A stretch of 39,215 bases of DNA from Myxococcota bacterium (GTDB taxonomy: Bacteria > Myxococcota_A > Polyangia > Fen-1088). The DNA lies in NCBI GenBank assembly GCA_025934105.1, contig JAICYS010000020.1, forward strand, positions 1-39,215, read 5' to 3'. The translations under genes were made by a program, and so were the position numbers. Under the pieces are notes generated by a model, which was not told the DNA's origin, searched no databases, and saw only the letters and a program-made list of their open reading frames with translations. Positions 9,426-17,666 of the stretch are shown piece after piece; the first letter of the stretch is position 1, and each line of letters begins with the position of its first letter.

Positions 9426-10874
9426 TCGCATCGGAAACCGGAGCGTGAACGTGGTGCCGGCGCCGGGCGCGCTGTCGACCTCGATGGTCCCGCCGTGGTC
9501 GACCACGATCTGCTGCACGAGGGCCAGCCCGAGGCCGGTGCCTTGCGCCTTGGTCGAGAAGAACGGGTCGAAGATCTTGGTCAAGTCGCCGGGCGCGATC
9601 CCGGCCCCCGAGTCGGTGACCGTCAACACCAGCCGGTCGCCGGCCGCCGAGGCGGCGATCGACAGGCGCTTGGGTGAGGCGCCGGCCAGCGCCTCGCGCG
9701 CGTTGCGAATCAGGTTGATGAGCGCCTGCCGGAGCTGCCCCTCGTCGGCCATCAGTTCGGGCAGGCCGGGCGGGACGTCGACGCGCAGCTCGATGCCGGC
9801 CTGCACCAGCTCGCCCCGCGCCAGCTCGACGACCGAGGCGATGAGCGCCCCCAGGTCCTCGCGCTCCAGTTTGGGCCGCGGCAGCCGCGCGAAGCGCAGG
9901 TAGGTCTCGGTGATCTCCGCCAGGCGGTCCACCTCGCCGATGATCGAGGCCACCAGCCGGCGCGCCTCGTCGGCCTGCCCCGGCAGCTCGTCGCCCAGCA
10001 GCTCGGCGTTGAGCCCGATCGACGACAGGGGGTTGCGCACCTCGTGCGCGATCTGGGCGGCCATCCGGCCGACGGTGGCCAGCCGCTCGGAGCGGATCAG
10101 CCGCTGCTCGCGCTCCTGGATGGCGTCGGCCATGGCGTCGAACTCGCGCGCCAGATCGCCGATCTCGTCGCGCGATTTCACGCCGGTGCGCTGGGCGTAA
10201 TCGCCGCCGGCCAGCTGCCGGGCGCGCCGCCGGAGCACCCCCAGCGGGCGCAGCGTCCGCCAGGTGAAGAAGAACATGCCGAGAGCCACGGCCAGACCGG
10301 CGGCCCCGATCAAGATCGCCAGCGACAGCGCCGTCTCCTCGTCGTCCGACAGGCGCTGGGCGATCTGGCCGCTCGCCCCGCGCAGGGGCTGCCGCATGCG
10401 GTTGAGCCCGTGCACCAGGTTCGCGAAGTGGCTCTCGAACTCGGAGCGGGCCCGGGAATCGCTGGCCACGGCGGGGGCGCCCAGCTCCAGGGCCACGCCG
10501 TCGACCTGCCGCCCCAGCGCGCCGATCTGGCGGCGGCGGACCTCGAAGTCCACCCGTCGGGTCGAGCCCGGCTCTTTATCAAGGTAGCGGTCGATGGTCC
10601 CGACCGCGTCGTCGACGTGCTTGCGCGCCGTGCGCAGCGCCAGCGGCAGGTTGGGGTCCAGGCGCCCGGCCCCTCGCCCCAGCGAAGGCACGAAATCGTT
10701 CAGCGACTTCCAGGCGGCGTCCACGGCCCCCTGCAGTTCGAGGTAGGCCTCGTTGGCGACGACGCCCTGACGCGCGCGCCGGACGGACAGGACGGTGAAG
10801 GTGGCGTTGCCGGCGAAGGCCAGCAGGAGCACCCCGAACGCGAGCCCGACCTTTCCGAAAACCCCGAGCCGCAT
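9249..10874 (-). CDS. HAMP-domain sensor histidine kinase
   Basis: This 541-residue sensor kinase has membrane helix 1 at about 8-28, a periplasmic sensor of about 150 residues, and membrane helix 2 at about 186-206. A HAMP linker follows, then the HisKA box AAQIAHEVRNPLSS with phospho-acceptor His277, the N box INLIRNAREAL, the G1 box VTDSGAGI, the F box FDPFFSTK, and the G2 box GTGLGLALVQQI. It would autophosphorylate and pass phosphate to a response regulator, but none is adjacent (orphan kinase). The ATPase domain ends FTLRFPM at about 9429, four bases from the stop of the convergent TPR gene. The frame has no stop there and continues 60 more codons, antisense to that gene, in a low-complexity Gly/Ala/Arg tail. 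The true C-terminus is therefore doubtful. Confidence 0.92.
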   Translation of the reverse strand: MRLGVFGKVGLAFGVLLLAFAGNATFTVLSVRRARQGVVANEAYLELQGAVDAAWKSLNDFVPSLGRGAGRLDPNLPLALRTARKHVDDAVGTIDRYLDKEPGSTRRVDFEVRRRQIGALGRQVDGVALELGAPAVASDSRARSEFESHFANLVHGLNRMRQPLRGASGQIAQRLSDDEETALSLAILIGAAGLAVALGMFFFTWRTLRPLGVLRRRARQLAGGDYAQRTGVKSRDEIGDLAREFDAMADAIQEREQRLIRSERLATVGRMAAQIAHEVRNPLSSIGLNAELLGDELPGQADEARRLVASIIGEVDRLAEITETYLRFARLPRPKLEREDLGALIASVVELARGELVQAGIELRVDVPPGLPELMADEGQLRQALINLIRNAREALAGASPKRLSIAASAAGDRLVLTVTDSGAGIAPGDLTKIFDPFFSTKAQGTGLGLALVQQIVVDHGGTIEVDSAPGAGTTFTLRFPMRSATGGGAVGGSAGPLAQAVVERGQLQMQRDGVAGLEDQRAFEGGGGLGALARRGQGPA

Positions 10875-10951
10875 CGCGCTTTGACGCTAACACGGCGCGG
10901 TCCCGACCGCCCGGCGCGGCCGGCCAAAACGGCGAACCGTGGCCGGGCTCA

Positions 10952-10980
10952 TTGACAGCGCGTAAGGGTGCGGAAAAAAT
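10952..10980 (+). promoter_or_regulatory. Sigma-70-type promoter with perfect -35 box
   Basis: TTGACA (10952-10957), a 17-nt spacer, and AAAAAT (10975-10980) lie 9 nt before the ATG at 10990. No Shine-Dalgarno sequence is present, so the transcript would be leaderless or nearly so. Confidence 0.62.
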
Positions 10981-10989
10981 GGCGTCCGC

Positions 10990-12195
10990 ATGGCATTCCG
11001 GCGCCTCGGGCCTCTCCTCTTTGTGTTGGCGGTGTTTTCGCCCTTACGAGCCGCCGCGGCCGAGGGTGAGGCCACGCCCGCCGCGGTGCTCGGGATCGAG
11101 CCGCTCGACGGCGTCCCGGACGCCCTGGCCGCGGAGGCCACGGACGCCCTGCGGCAACGGGTGGCGGCCAACCACGACTACAAGCTGCTTCAGGGCAAAG
11201 ACCTGGTCGAGGTGAAGCTGGTCTTCGCCTGCCAGGACGAGGCGCCGGCCTGCCTGTCGCAGGCGGGCAAGAGCCTGGACGCCGCCAAGCTGATCTACGG
11301 CAACATCAAGAAGGCCGAGGGGGGCGACTTTCAAATCACCCTGAAGCTGCTGGACGTGAATCGGGCGGTCGTCGAAAGCTTCGTCACGGACGCCATCCCG
11401 AAGGGGCGGACCGACGCGAGCTCGCTCCGCCAGCAAGCGTCCGGCTGGCTGGCCAAGCTGAGCGGCAAGGAGAACGGCTCGATCAGCATCCGCGCGAACT
11501 TCGCCGGCGCCGCCGTCAGCCTGGACGGGACGCGCGTGGGCGTCACCGGCAGCTCGCCGGTGGTGGTTTCGGACATCGCGCCCGGCCCGCACGAGGTGGC
11601 GGTCGAGAAGAGCGGCTACACGACCACCAAGCAGGAATTCACGCTGGCGGCCGGCCAGAGCCTGCCGCTGACCCTGGACCTGAGTCCGGTGTCGGTCGAC
11701 ATCCCGCGGCCGGCGCGCTCCAGCCAGCGCAGCGCGCCCCTGGGGCGCGAGCCGGCCGAAGAGACCGGCGACCACACCCTCAGCCGGGTCGGATTCTGGG
11801 TGGCGGTGGTGGGCACGCTGGGCTCCGCGGCGGCGGCGGCCAAGTTCGGGGTGGACGTCCACGACGTCAATCAACAGCTGGATCAATACCGGCGCTTCAC
11901 CTGCAACACCTCGCCCACCGGCCTGTGCGACGGCAAGGGGCAAAACGCGCAGCCGCTGACCGCCGACCAGCAACGAACGGTCACCAGCAAGACCGACCAG
12001 GGGAACCGGGACGAGACGCTGCAGTGGGTGTTCGTCGGCGTCGGCGGCGCGTTCGCGGTGGCGGGCGGCTACCTGCTGTACAAGGGTTATCTGTCGGGCG
12101 ACGGCGGGACCAGCAGTGCGTCGAATCACGGTCTGCGCATCTTCCCTACAGCCAGCGCCTCCGCGGCGGGCGTCCTCGCCGAGTTCGATTTTTAG
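10990..12195 (+). CDS. Exported PEGA-domain protein
   Basis: This protein has 401 residues. A signal peptide (MAFRRLGPLLFVLAVFSPLR...AAAA) is followed by a domain of about 130 residues with one likely disulfide pair (FACQDEAPACLSQ). A PEGA domain at about 163-235 contains DGTRVGVTGSSPVVV, PGPHEVAVEKSGY and a closing strand. Two hydrophobic segments follow at about 265-285 and 345-368. PEGA domains are surface-type beta modules common in myxobacteria, often beside Ser/Thr kinases, as here: a PEGA kinase starts 53 bp downstream. The two may act together in envelope signalling, but that is inference from position. The cell location is probably periplasm-facing inner membrane. Confidence 0.8.
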   Translation: MAFRRLGPLLFVLAVFSPLRAAAAEGEATPAAVLGIEPLDGVPDALAAEATDALRQRVAANHDYKLLQGKDLVEVKLVFACQDEAPACLSQAGKSLDAAKLIYGNIKKAEGGDFQITLKLLDVNRAVVESFVTDAIPKGRTDASSLRQQASGWLAKLSGKENGSISIRANFAGAAVSLDGTRVGVTGSSPVVVSDIAPGPHEVAVEKSGYTTTKQEFTLAAGQSLPLTLDLSPVSVDIPRPARSSQRSAPLGREPAEETGDHTLSRVGFWVAVVGTLGSAAAAAKFGVDVHDVNQQLDQYRRFTCNTSPTGLCDGKGQNAQPLTADQQRTVTSKTDQGNRDETLQWVFVGVGGAFAVAGGYLLYKGYLSGDGGTSSASNHGLRIFPTASASAAGVLAEFDF

Positions 12196-12213
12196 TTCCC
12201 TTCGTTTTAAAAT
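12184..12213 (+). promoter_or_regulatory. Possible promoter of the PEGA kinase
   Basis: TTCGAT (12184-12189), 18 nt, then TAAAAT (12208-12213) overlap the end of the PEGA gene and its short AT-rich spacer. The GTG start is 35 nt further on. The -10 match is good and the -35 is weak. Confidence 0.42.
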
Positions 12214-12248
12214 CCGACTCTGAGTGCGTCTAGCCCCTTGAGAGCGAC

Positions 12249-13724
12249 GTGGTGACCGCGACGGCCAGCTTGGTGAACCAGACCATCGGGAATTACCGGG
12301 TCCTGAGTCTGCTGGGCGAAGGCGGGATGGGCGTCGTCTACCTGGCGCAGCACCCGGTCATCGGACGCAAGGTCGCCATCAAGCTGCTGCACGCGGTGCT
12401 GGCGCGCGACGCCGACATCGTGTCGCGATTCTTCAACGAGGCGCGCGCCATTCACATGATCGCCCACGAGAACATCGTGGAGATCCTGGACTTCGGTCAG
12501 ACCGCCGACGGCCAGCCGTACTTCATCATGGAATACCTGGAGGGCGAGGCGCTGATCGAGGCGGTCAGCCGCGGCCCCATGCCCGTCGACCAGGTCGAGG
12601 CGATCGGCCTGCAGATGTGCCGCGCCCTGGCGGCGGCGCACGCCAAGGGAATCGTTCACCGCGATCTCAAGCCCCACAATGTCCAGCTCTGCCACAAGGC
12701 GGACGGCGCGCTGCAAGTGAAGATCCTCGACTTCGGCGTGGCGAAGATTTTGGCGTCGCCGGACGGCGCGCAGTCCGTCAAGACGCGGACCGGCTCGTTG
12801 ATGGGAACGCCGCTCTACATGTCGCCCGAGCAGTGCAAGGGCGCCGGCGTGCTGGATCACCGGACGGACATCTACTCGCTGGGCGTGATGCTGTTCGAGA
12901 TGATCGCCGGGCGGCCGCCCTTCACCGCCGAGGGTGTCGGCGAGCTGTTCGCGAAGCACATGCTGGAGCAGCCGCCCTCGCTGTTGCACTTCGCGCCGGA
13001 GACGCCGCCCTACCTGGCGGCCGCGGTCATGAAGTCGCTCGCCAAGGAACCGGCCGAGCGGTTCCAGAGCATGGAAGAATTTCAAAAGGCGATCACCGGC
13101 GAGGTGAAGCTGCCGATGTCCGCCGTGCCGATGGGCGCCGGCGCCACGCAGATCGCGCCCGCGCGCCCGACCTCGGCGCGCGCCGCGACCACGCTATCCT
13201 CGGCCACCTCCGAGATGGACGGTTCGGCCGTAGGGCCGCGCACGCGCAAGCTGGCCGCGATCGCCGGCGCGGCGGTGGTGGCGGCCGTGCTGATCGTGCT
13301 GCTCATTCCGAAGAAGCACCCGCCCGCGCCCCAACCGACGGTGACGGCGCCCTCGGCCGCCGTCGAGACGCCCCCTGCACCGCCGCCGGCTCCCGAAGCG
13401 CCGGCCAAGGTCACCATCCGGTTCGAGACCGATCCGCCCGGCGCGCACGTGATCGACGAGAGCGACGGCAAGGATCTGGGCAAGGCGCCGTTCGAGGTCC
13501 AACTGGACAAAGGGAATGACCCGGCCAAGTACACGCTGCGCTTGGCCGGTTACCGTGACGTGCCGCTCAGCGCGGCGCCGACCGCCGACCGCACGATGCA
13601 CGTCGTGCTGGACAAGATCGCCGCCCCCGCGCCGTCCGCCGCCGACCGCCGCCGCCCCGCCCGTCACGCGTCCCATCGCCGCAGCGTCATCGACGAGGAC
13701 GGCCTGGCCACCCCCTCGTTCTAG
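12249..13724 (+). CDS. Eukaryotic-type Ser/Thr protein kinase with PEGA domain
   Basis: This 491-residue kinase has the glycine loop GEGGMGVVY (from 23), VAIK with Lys45, catalytic loop HRDLKPHN (Asp139), DFG (Asp161) and the activation segment ending GTPLYMSPEQ. The kinase domain spans about 15-285. A Thr/Ala-rich linker follows, then a membrane helix at about 331-354 (IAGAAVVAAVLIVLLI), a Pro-rich linker, and an outside PEGA domain (TDPPGAHVI ... KAPFEVQLDKG). The fold is that of Pkn2/PknB-like transmembrane kinases; the PEGA domain may sense or bind envelope components. Two consecutive GTG codons (12249, 12252) are possible starts and no clear Shine-Dalgarno is seen. It probably belongs functionally with the PEGA protein upstream. 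Confidence 0.94.
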   Translation: MVTATASLVNQTIGNYRVLSLLGEGGMGVVYLAQHPVIGRKVAIKLLHAVLARDADIVSRFFNEARAIHMIAHENIVEILDFGQTADGQPYFIMEYLEGEALIEAVSRGPMPVDQVEAIGLQMCRALAAAHAKGIVHRDLKPHNVQLCHKADGALQVKILDFGVAKILASPDGAQSVKTRTGSLMGTPLYMSPEQCKGAGVLDHRTDIYSLGVMLFEMIAGRPPFTAEGVGELFAKHMLEQPPSLLHFAPETPPYLAAAVMKSLAKEPAERFQSMEEFQKAITGEVKLPMSAVPMGAGATQIAPARPTSARAATTLSSATSEMDGSAVGPRTRKLAAIAGAAVVAAVLIVLLIPKKHPPAPQPTVTAPSAAVETPPAPPPAPEAPAKVTIRFETDPPGAHVIDESDGKDLGKAPFEVQLDKGNDPAKYTLRLAGYRDVPLSAAPTADRTMHVVLDKIAAPAPSAADRRRPARHASHRRSVIDEDGLATPSF

Positions 13725-13985
13725 CCGCGATGCCGTTCACTTTTGCGGTCCGCTCGACCGAACTGCGTTCGCTCTAGCCGCGCCGTTGGTGGCCACCGGG
13801 AGGCGAACTTTGGGACGCGTTCCTGCCAAGCACGGTTTGGTCGGCGCGCCCGGCTCCGCTCGGCTCCCGGGTGGGGCGGCGGGCTCGTGTGGTGCTTGGC
13901 CGTGGCCACGGCATCCGGCCTCCGCCGCTCGAGCACGCTGAAGCCCACAGAGCCGCCGGGCGGCTGGGCGCCCTACCCGGGCTCG
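13725..13985. other. Non-coding spacer between convergent genes
   Basis: No credible gene is seen in these 261 bp. It contains two perfect short palindromes, GGTGGCCACC (13788-13797) and GCCGTGGCCACGGC (13899-13912), neither followed by a T-run. A terminator function is possible but unsupported. Confidence 0.4.
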
Positions 13986-14798
13986 TCAGTCTTGCGGATC
14001 GTCGTCGAGCCGGGCGGGAGCAGGCGCGGTGCGCTTCTGGCGGAGCGCCAGCAGGTCGAGGAAGCGCTCGGGCGCGAGCTGGACCCGGCTGCGGCTCTCG
14101 AGGTAGCGGCGGCGTTCCAGCGCGAAGATGCCGCCCGCCGCGACGCCGCCGCCCGCCAGCGCGAACAGATCGTAGACGGCCGAGCCGGGGACCATCAGCG
14201 CCCCCCCCACGCCGAACAGCAGGAACGCCATGGCCGTCCGCATCCCCATCTGGCCGAACCGTTCGCGCCGCATCTCGGACAGATCGATGTTGAACGTGAC
14301 GGCGGTCTGCCTCCCGTCGTCGCCCTCCGGCGACAAGATGGTCTCGACCCGCGTGACCAGCGCGAAGGCGTATCGCTTCGAAAAATCCAGCGACCGCACC
14401 AGGCCGGGCCACAGCCCCTGCGCCCGCTCCCACTCGACCCGGTCGCCGTGGTGGCGGCGGACGGTCATGAGCTGCTCGCGCAAGAAGCGATCGACGGCGC
14501 GGCGGACGCTCTCGATGGGGGCGGCCACCACTCGGCTGACCACCACCCGGCTGGCCCCGAGCGCGCGGGTGAGCGCCCCCCCCCCCTCGGGATCGAGGGG
14601 CGCGCCCCGCCGCATCTCGGCCAGAGCCTGCTCGACCGCGTCCTTGGGGAGCCCGGCCTCTTCGCCCAACCGGACCAGCTCCGTCACGCTCAACGCTTCG
14701 GCGCTGGTGGAATCTGAGGGGCTCGAGGACGCGGTGTCGATCTCAGCCGCGCGGCGCAGGACGAAGTCGACCTCTCTGCGCGTGAGCTTATCGGACAC
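13986..14798 (-). CDS. Two-helix membrane protein of unknown function
   Basis: This protein has 270 residues. The N-terminal part (residues 1-70) is helical and resembles a small DNA- or protein-binding helical bundle (LTRREVDFVLRRAAEID; VRLGEEAGLPKDAVEQALAE). The middle domain is soluble. Residues about 188-230 form a hydrophobic hairpin (AMAFLLFGVGGALMV, then LFALAGGGVAAGGIFAL) followed by a charged tail. Proteins of this layout are seen in Myxococcota, but no function is known to me. The GTG start (MSDKLTRRE) is supported by a perfect TATAAT 8 nt upstream on this strand. Confidence 0.72.
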   Translation of the reverse strand: MSDKLTRREVDFVLRRAAEIDTASSSPSDSTSAEALSVTELVRLGEEAGLPKDAVEQALAEMRRGAPLDPEGGGALTRALGASRVVVSRVVAAPIESVRRAVDRFLREQLMTVRRHHGDRVEWERAQGLWPGLVRSLDFSKRYAFALVTRVETILSPEGDDGRQTAVTFNIDLSEMRRERFGQMGMRTAMAFLLFGVGGALMVPGSAVYDLFALAGGGVAAGGIFALERRRYLESRSRVQLAPERFLDLLALRQKRTAPAPARLDDDPQD

Positions 14799-14806
14799 GA
14801 CACTCG

Positions 14807-14812
14807 ATTATA
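14807..14812 (-). promoter_or_regulatory. Putative -10 box (TATAAT)
   Basis: The minus strand reads TATAAT, 8 nt, then the GTG start at 14798, so the mRNA would be leaderless. The rest of the spacer (14813-15094) shows nothing recognisable. Confidence 0.52.
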
Positions 14813-15094
14813 GCCGCAAGGACGGGCCCGTGCCGGCCGATCCTGCGGCCGGCGCGGCCGGACGCGAAACGCGAATCGAACCGGCCCTCGGACGCCGGCC
14901 ACGCGGCCGAAATCGCCGTCGGGCCGACCGGCCGGCGCAAGCCCGGGCGCGGCGACCGGCCGGCTCGCGTGCCGCCGTCGGCCAGCCGCCGCCCTGGACC
15001 GACGCGCCGGCGAACAGGCGCCAGCCCCGTGACGCGAACCGGTGAGCGGCGGCGCCCGAACCCGAGCAGCCGCCGGTGGCAGCCCGCGCTCGCG

Positions 15095-15424
15095 TCAGGT
15101 CCGCAGCAAGATCCCCAGCAGGACCACCGACAGCGCACCCCAGGCCGCGCTGCCGAGGACCCACCAGGCGGCGCGGCGGCGCGCCAGGCGGGCCAACACC
15201 CGAAGGCCCAGCGCCACGTCGACCGTCGACAACAACACCAGCCCGGTCATCCAGGTGATGTTGGTCTGGGTGTGCCGGTCGGGGGAGCGCGCGTAGGCCA
15301 GCGCGCCGATCAGGAACACCGAGCCCAGCAGCACCTGCGTGATGGCCCGCTTGCGCGCCCGCCCGCGGAGCTGCGCGGCGCGGACCTGCCGCAGTCCGGG
15401 TCGCGGCGGGGGCGGCGGAGCCAT
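15095..15424 (-). CDS. Small membrane protein, third gene of the DUF4266-DUF3570 operon
   Basis: This 109-residue protein has a Pro- and Arg-rich N-terminus (MAPPPPPRPGLRQV) and three hydrophobic segments: ITQVLLGSVFLIGALAYA, NITWMTGLVLLSTVDVALGL, and AAWWVLGSAAWGALSVVLLG. No family was recognised. Its ATG lies 4 nt after the stop codon of the DUF3570 gene, so it is almost certainly co-transcribed with it. The frame stays open upstream into the DUF3570 gene, but that stretch is its shadow. CATACT 6 nt before the ATG could also act as a private -10 box. Confidence 0.62.
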   Translation of the reverse strand: MAPPPPPRPGLRQVRAAQLRGRARKRAITQVLLGSVFLIGALAYARSPDRHTQTNITWMTGLVLLSTVDVALGLRVLARLARRRAAWWVLGSAAWGALSVVLLGILLRT

Positions 15425-15428
15425 CGGT

Positions 15429-16592
15429 CTAGTATGGCATCGTGACGCCCGTCTGAAGCACGTGGGCGTTCCCGAAGCTGTCGCTCTGCATGTAGTAGCC
15501 ATACGAGATCTCGAAGGTCGCCGCCGAGAACCAGCGGAAGAACGGGACCTCGCGCCAGCGCTCGGCCTCCCAGAGCAGCTTCACCTCCGGGTATTCGGTG
15601 TGGATGCCGCCCAGCTTGGGGTCGTTGCTGTAATAGGGCGGCCCCAGCGAGGTCATCGTCCCGATCGGGGCCGTGGCCAGGGGAAAGCAAGTCGAGCTGG
15701 CGTTGCTGCTGCACCAGAAGTCGGCGTGGTTCTGGAAATACTGCCGGTACGTCAGCCGGACCTCCGTCGAGCGCGACAGCTTTTGATAGATCCGCCCCTC
15801 GATGGTGTGGGCGCGGATGGCCCAGGGGTCGGCCGGGATCTGCGCCGTCCCAGGAAAGAGATCCCAATAGAACCGGTAGTGAAGCTGCACGCCGGTCGCC
15901 GACGACGGGAAGTAATAGGCGATCCGGCCGGCCACCGCGTTCCGCAGGCGTCGATCGGGCGGGTTCTCGTAGCCCAGGTTCGCGACGGTTCGGTAGAGGT
16001 TCCCCTGAAAGCCGTCCAGATAGGCCAGCTCTCCGTCGATCTGTGCGATGGCCACCGGCGACAGCACCTGCGTGTACGCCAGCCCGGCGAAGTAGCTGTC
16101 CAGGGTGCAGTCGATGCTGGGCGGCGAGGCGCACTTGGGCGTCCGCCCGCGCGCCGACATCGTGTCCAGCGAGATCCCGGCCGAGAGAGTCACCGTGGCG
16201 GTGTCGCCCCAGAACCGCCCCGCCAGCGAGCCGCCCAGCCCGTGCGACCAGTAGTCGGACTCGGCGCTGTAGCGATAGCCCAGCGTGGCGCGCGTCCGCT
16301 CCCAGTTCTTGCCGACGGCCAGTCCGACCTCGTCGCGGATCTCGGTGAAGATCTGGTCGACGGTGGTGCCGGCGGCCGCCGACGCGGAGGTGATCGCGTC
16401 GACCAGGTAGCGCGCGTCGACGTCGAAGCCGTGCGGCAGGTCCTTCTGAATGTCGACCACCGGCTGGATCACGCGCGTCGAGGGCTCGCGGTAATACGCG
16501 CCGCGGATCGTGATCTGGTCGGCGCCACGCGCGGCCGGGGCGCCGGCGAGGAGGCCCAGCGCCGCCGCCAGCGGAAGAGCGCTGCGCTTCAA
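15429..16592 (-). CDS. DUF3570 domain-containing exported protein
   Basis: This 387-residue protein begins with a signal peptide (KRSALPLAAALGLLAGAP...ARG) and continues as a beta-strand-rich, aromatic protein with alternating patterns (RTRATLGYRYSAESDYWSHG; LRNAVAGRIAYYFPSSATG) ending in Tyr, as outer-membrane beta-barrels do. It matches the DUF3570 family. The TTG start (16592) is chosen because it overlaps the stop of the DUF4266 gene as TTGA. The frame continues 83 codons further upstream, but that stretch is the shadow of the DUF4266 gene. DUF3570 and DUF4266 genes are usual partners in other bacteria. A role as an outer-membrane protein is inferred. Confidence 0.85.
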   Translation of the reverse strand: MKRSALPLAAALGLLAGAPAARGADQITIRGAYYREPSTRVIQPVVDIQKDLPHGFDVDARYLVDAITSASAAAGTTVDQIFTEIRDEVGLAVGKNWERTRATLGYRYSAESDYWSHGLGGSLAGRFWGDTATVTLSAGISLDTMSARGRTPKCASPPSIDCTLDSYFAGLAYTQVLSPVAIAQIDGELAYLDGFQGNLYRTVANLGYENPPDRRLRNAVAGRIAYYFPSSATGVQLHYRFYWDLFPGTAQIPADPWAIRAHTIEGRIYQKLSRSTEVRLTYRQYFQNHADFWCSSNASSTCFPLATAPIGTMTSLGPPYYSNDPKLGGIHTEYPEVKLLWEAERWREVPFFRWFSAATFEISYGYYMQSDSFGNAHVLQTGVTMPY

Positions 16593-16825
16593 TTGCAGCC
16601 GCACCCGCCGCCGGGCTGTCCGAAGCCGAGGTCGGCGCCTTCGCGCGCGCCCAGCCAGTGCTGTCGGAAATGATCCTCCATCGGATCGGCGTCGAACCGC
16701 AGGGCCCGCTTGGCCAGGTGCTCGCGCTGCCAGGGCTGAACGGGCGGCGCATGCGCGCATCCGGCGGCGGCCGCCAGCGCCAGCGCCGCGACCAGCCAGC
16801 CGCGCCACGAAGCCGTGTGAGCCAT
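16589..16825 (-). CDS. DUF4266 small lipoprotein with C-terminal GGGCGCN
   Basis: This 78-residue protein has a signal sequence with lipobox AAAAGC (lipidated Cys23) and a short core (WQREHLAKRALRFDADPMED). The C-terminus reads GQPGGGCGCN, the hallmark of DUF4266. The two C-terminal cysteines could bind metal or be a modification site; this is inference. It is first in a three-gene operon with the DUF3570 gene (TTGA overlap). In other bacteria this pair is commonly found with thioredoxin-like and ApbE (FMN transferase) genes; neither is adjacent here. GATAAA lies 8 nt before the ATG and may be its -10 box. Confidence 0.88.
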   Translation of the reverse strand: MAHTASWRGWLVAALALAAAAGCAHAPPVQPWQREHLAKRALRFDADPMEDHFRQHWLGAREGADLGFGQPGGGCGCN

Positions 16826-16833
16826 GGCGGCTT

Positions 16834-16849
16834 TTTATCACGCTAAGAT
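16834..16849. promoter_or_regulatory. Divergent pair of -10-like boxes
   Basis: On the minus strand GATAAA (16839-16834) lies 8 nt before the DUF4266 ATG. On the plus strand TAAGAT (16844-16849) lies 6 nt before the exonuclease GTG. Only 30 bp separate the two start codons, so both mRNAs are probably leaderless. Confidence 0.42.
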
Positions 16850-16855
16850 GCGCGC

Positions 16856-17666
16856 GTGGCAGTCGACCCGACGTATCTGGTCCTCGACATCGAGACCATT
16901 CCAGATCGCGAGCTCTGGCAACCGCCCGAACCCGAGATCAAGGCGGCCACCGTGGAGGGATTGCCCCCCCCCGGCGGGGACCGCCCCGCACGGCAAAGGC
17001 GAATTCCGCCCGCGCGGGTCCGGCGCCTCCGACCGCCCCTTCCCGCCGCTCTACGCGTGCCGGCCCATCGTGCTGGGGGTGATGTGGCTGGACTCCAACC
17101 TGGCGGTCAAGCGGATCGGAACCATCGGCGACAGCCAGGACGAAGCCAAGATGATGGCCGACTTCGCCGACTTCATGACCAAATGGCGGCCGCTGGTCGT
17201 CACCTGGAACGGGCGCAGCTTCGACATGCCGGTGCTGGCCCTGCGCGCCTTGCGCGCCGGAGCCGACTTTCGCTGGTACTACCGGGGCGAGGGGTACCGC
17301 TACCGGTTCAGCGAGGAAGGTCACCTGGACCTGTGCGACGTGCTGGCCGACCACGGCGCCGCCAAGATGACCTCGCTGGACGGCGCCTCACGCGCGATCG
17401 GCCTTCCCGGCAAGGACGGCGTGGACGGCAGCCAGGTCGAGGGGCTGTTCGAGGCCGGGCAGATCGACGCGCTCCGAAAGTATTGCCTGTCGGACGTGGC
17501 GCAGACCGCGTTCGTGTACCTGCGCTATCGACTGGTGGCCGGCGACTTCGATCGGGCCGGCTACCAGCAGGCCGCGGCCGGGTTGCTGGCCGCGCTGGAA
17601 GCCGACGGGCGGTTCGAGCGCCTGCTGGCCGGGATCGATCGCCGCCGGCTGCTGCTGAGTGACTGA
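16856..17666 (+). CDS. PolB-like 3'-5' exonuclease, interrupted by +1 frameshift
   Basis: The product is a DEDD-type 3'-5' exonuclease related to the exonuclease domain of family B DNA polymerases. Exo I is [10 protein letters not shown] (Asp and Glu at about 11 and 13). Later come Exo II-like [23 protein letters not shown], and Exo III-like YCLSDVAQ. The first motif is in one frame (GTG 16856) and everything from about residue 40 on is in the next frame. The switch is at a run of nine C (16964-16972); removing one C restores a single 269-residue protein. This could be a sequencing or assembly error, slippage, or a real mutation. The glycosylase gene begins 8 bp before the end, so the two are coupled and probably both serve DNA maintenance. 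Confidence 0.82.

Noticed and set aside
13899..13912. Perfect 14-bp palindrome GCCGTGGCCACGGC as a terminator
   Set aside because: No T-run follows on either strand and the loop would be too short; kept only as a palindrome.
14865..14895. tRNA-like T-loop (GGTTCGATTC on the minus strand)
   Set aside because: The flanking bases do not form a 5-bp T-stem and no acceptor or anticodon arm could be drawn.
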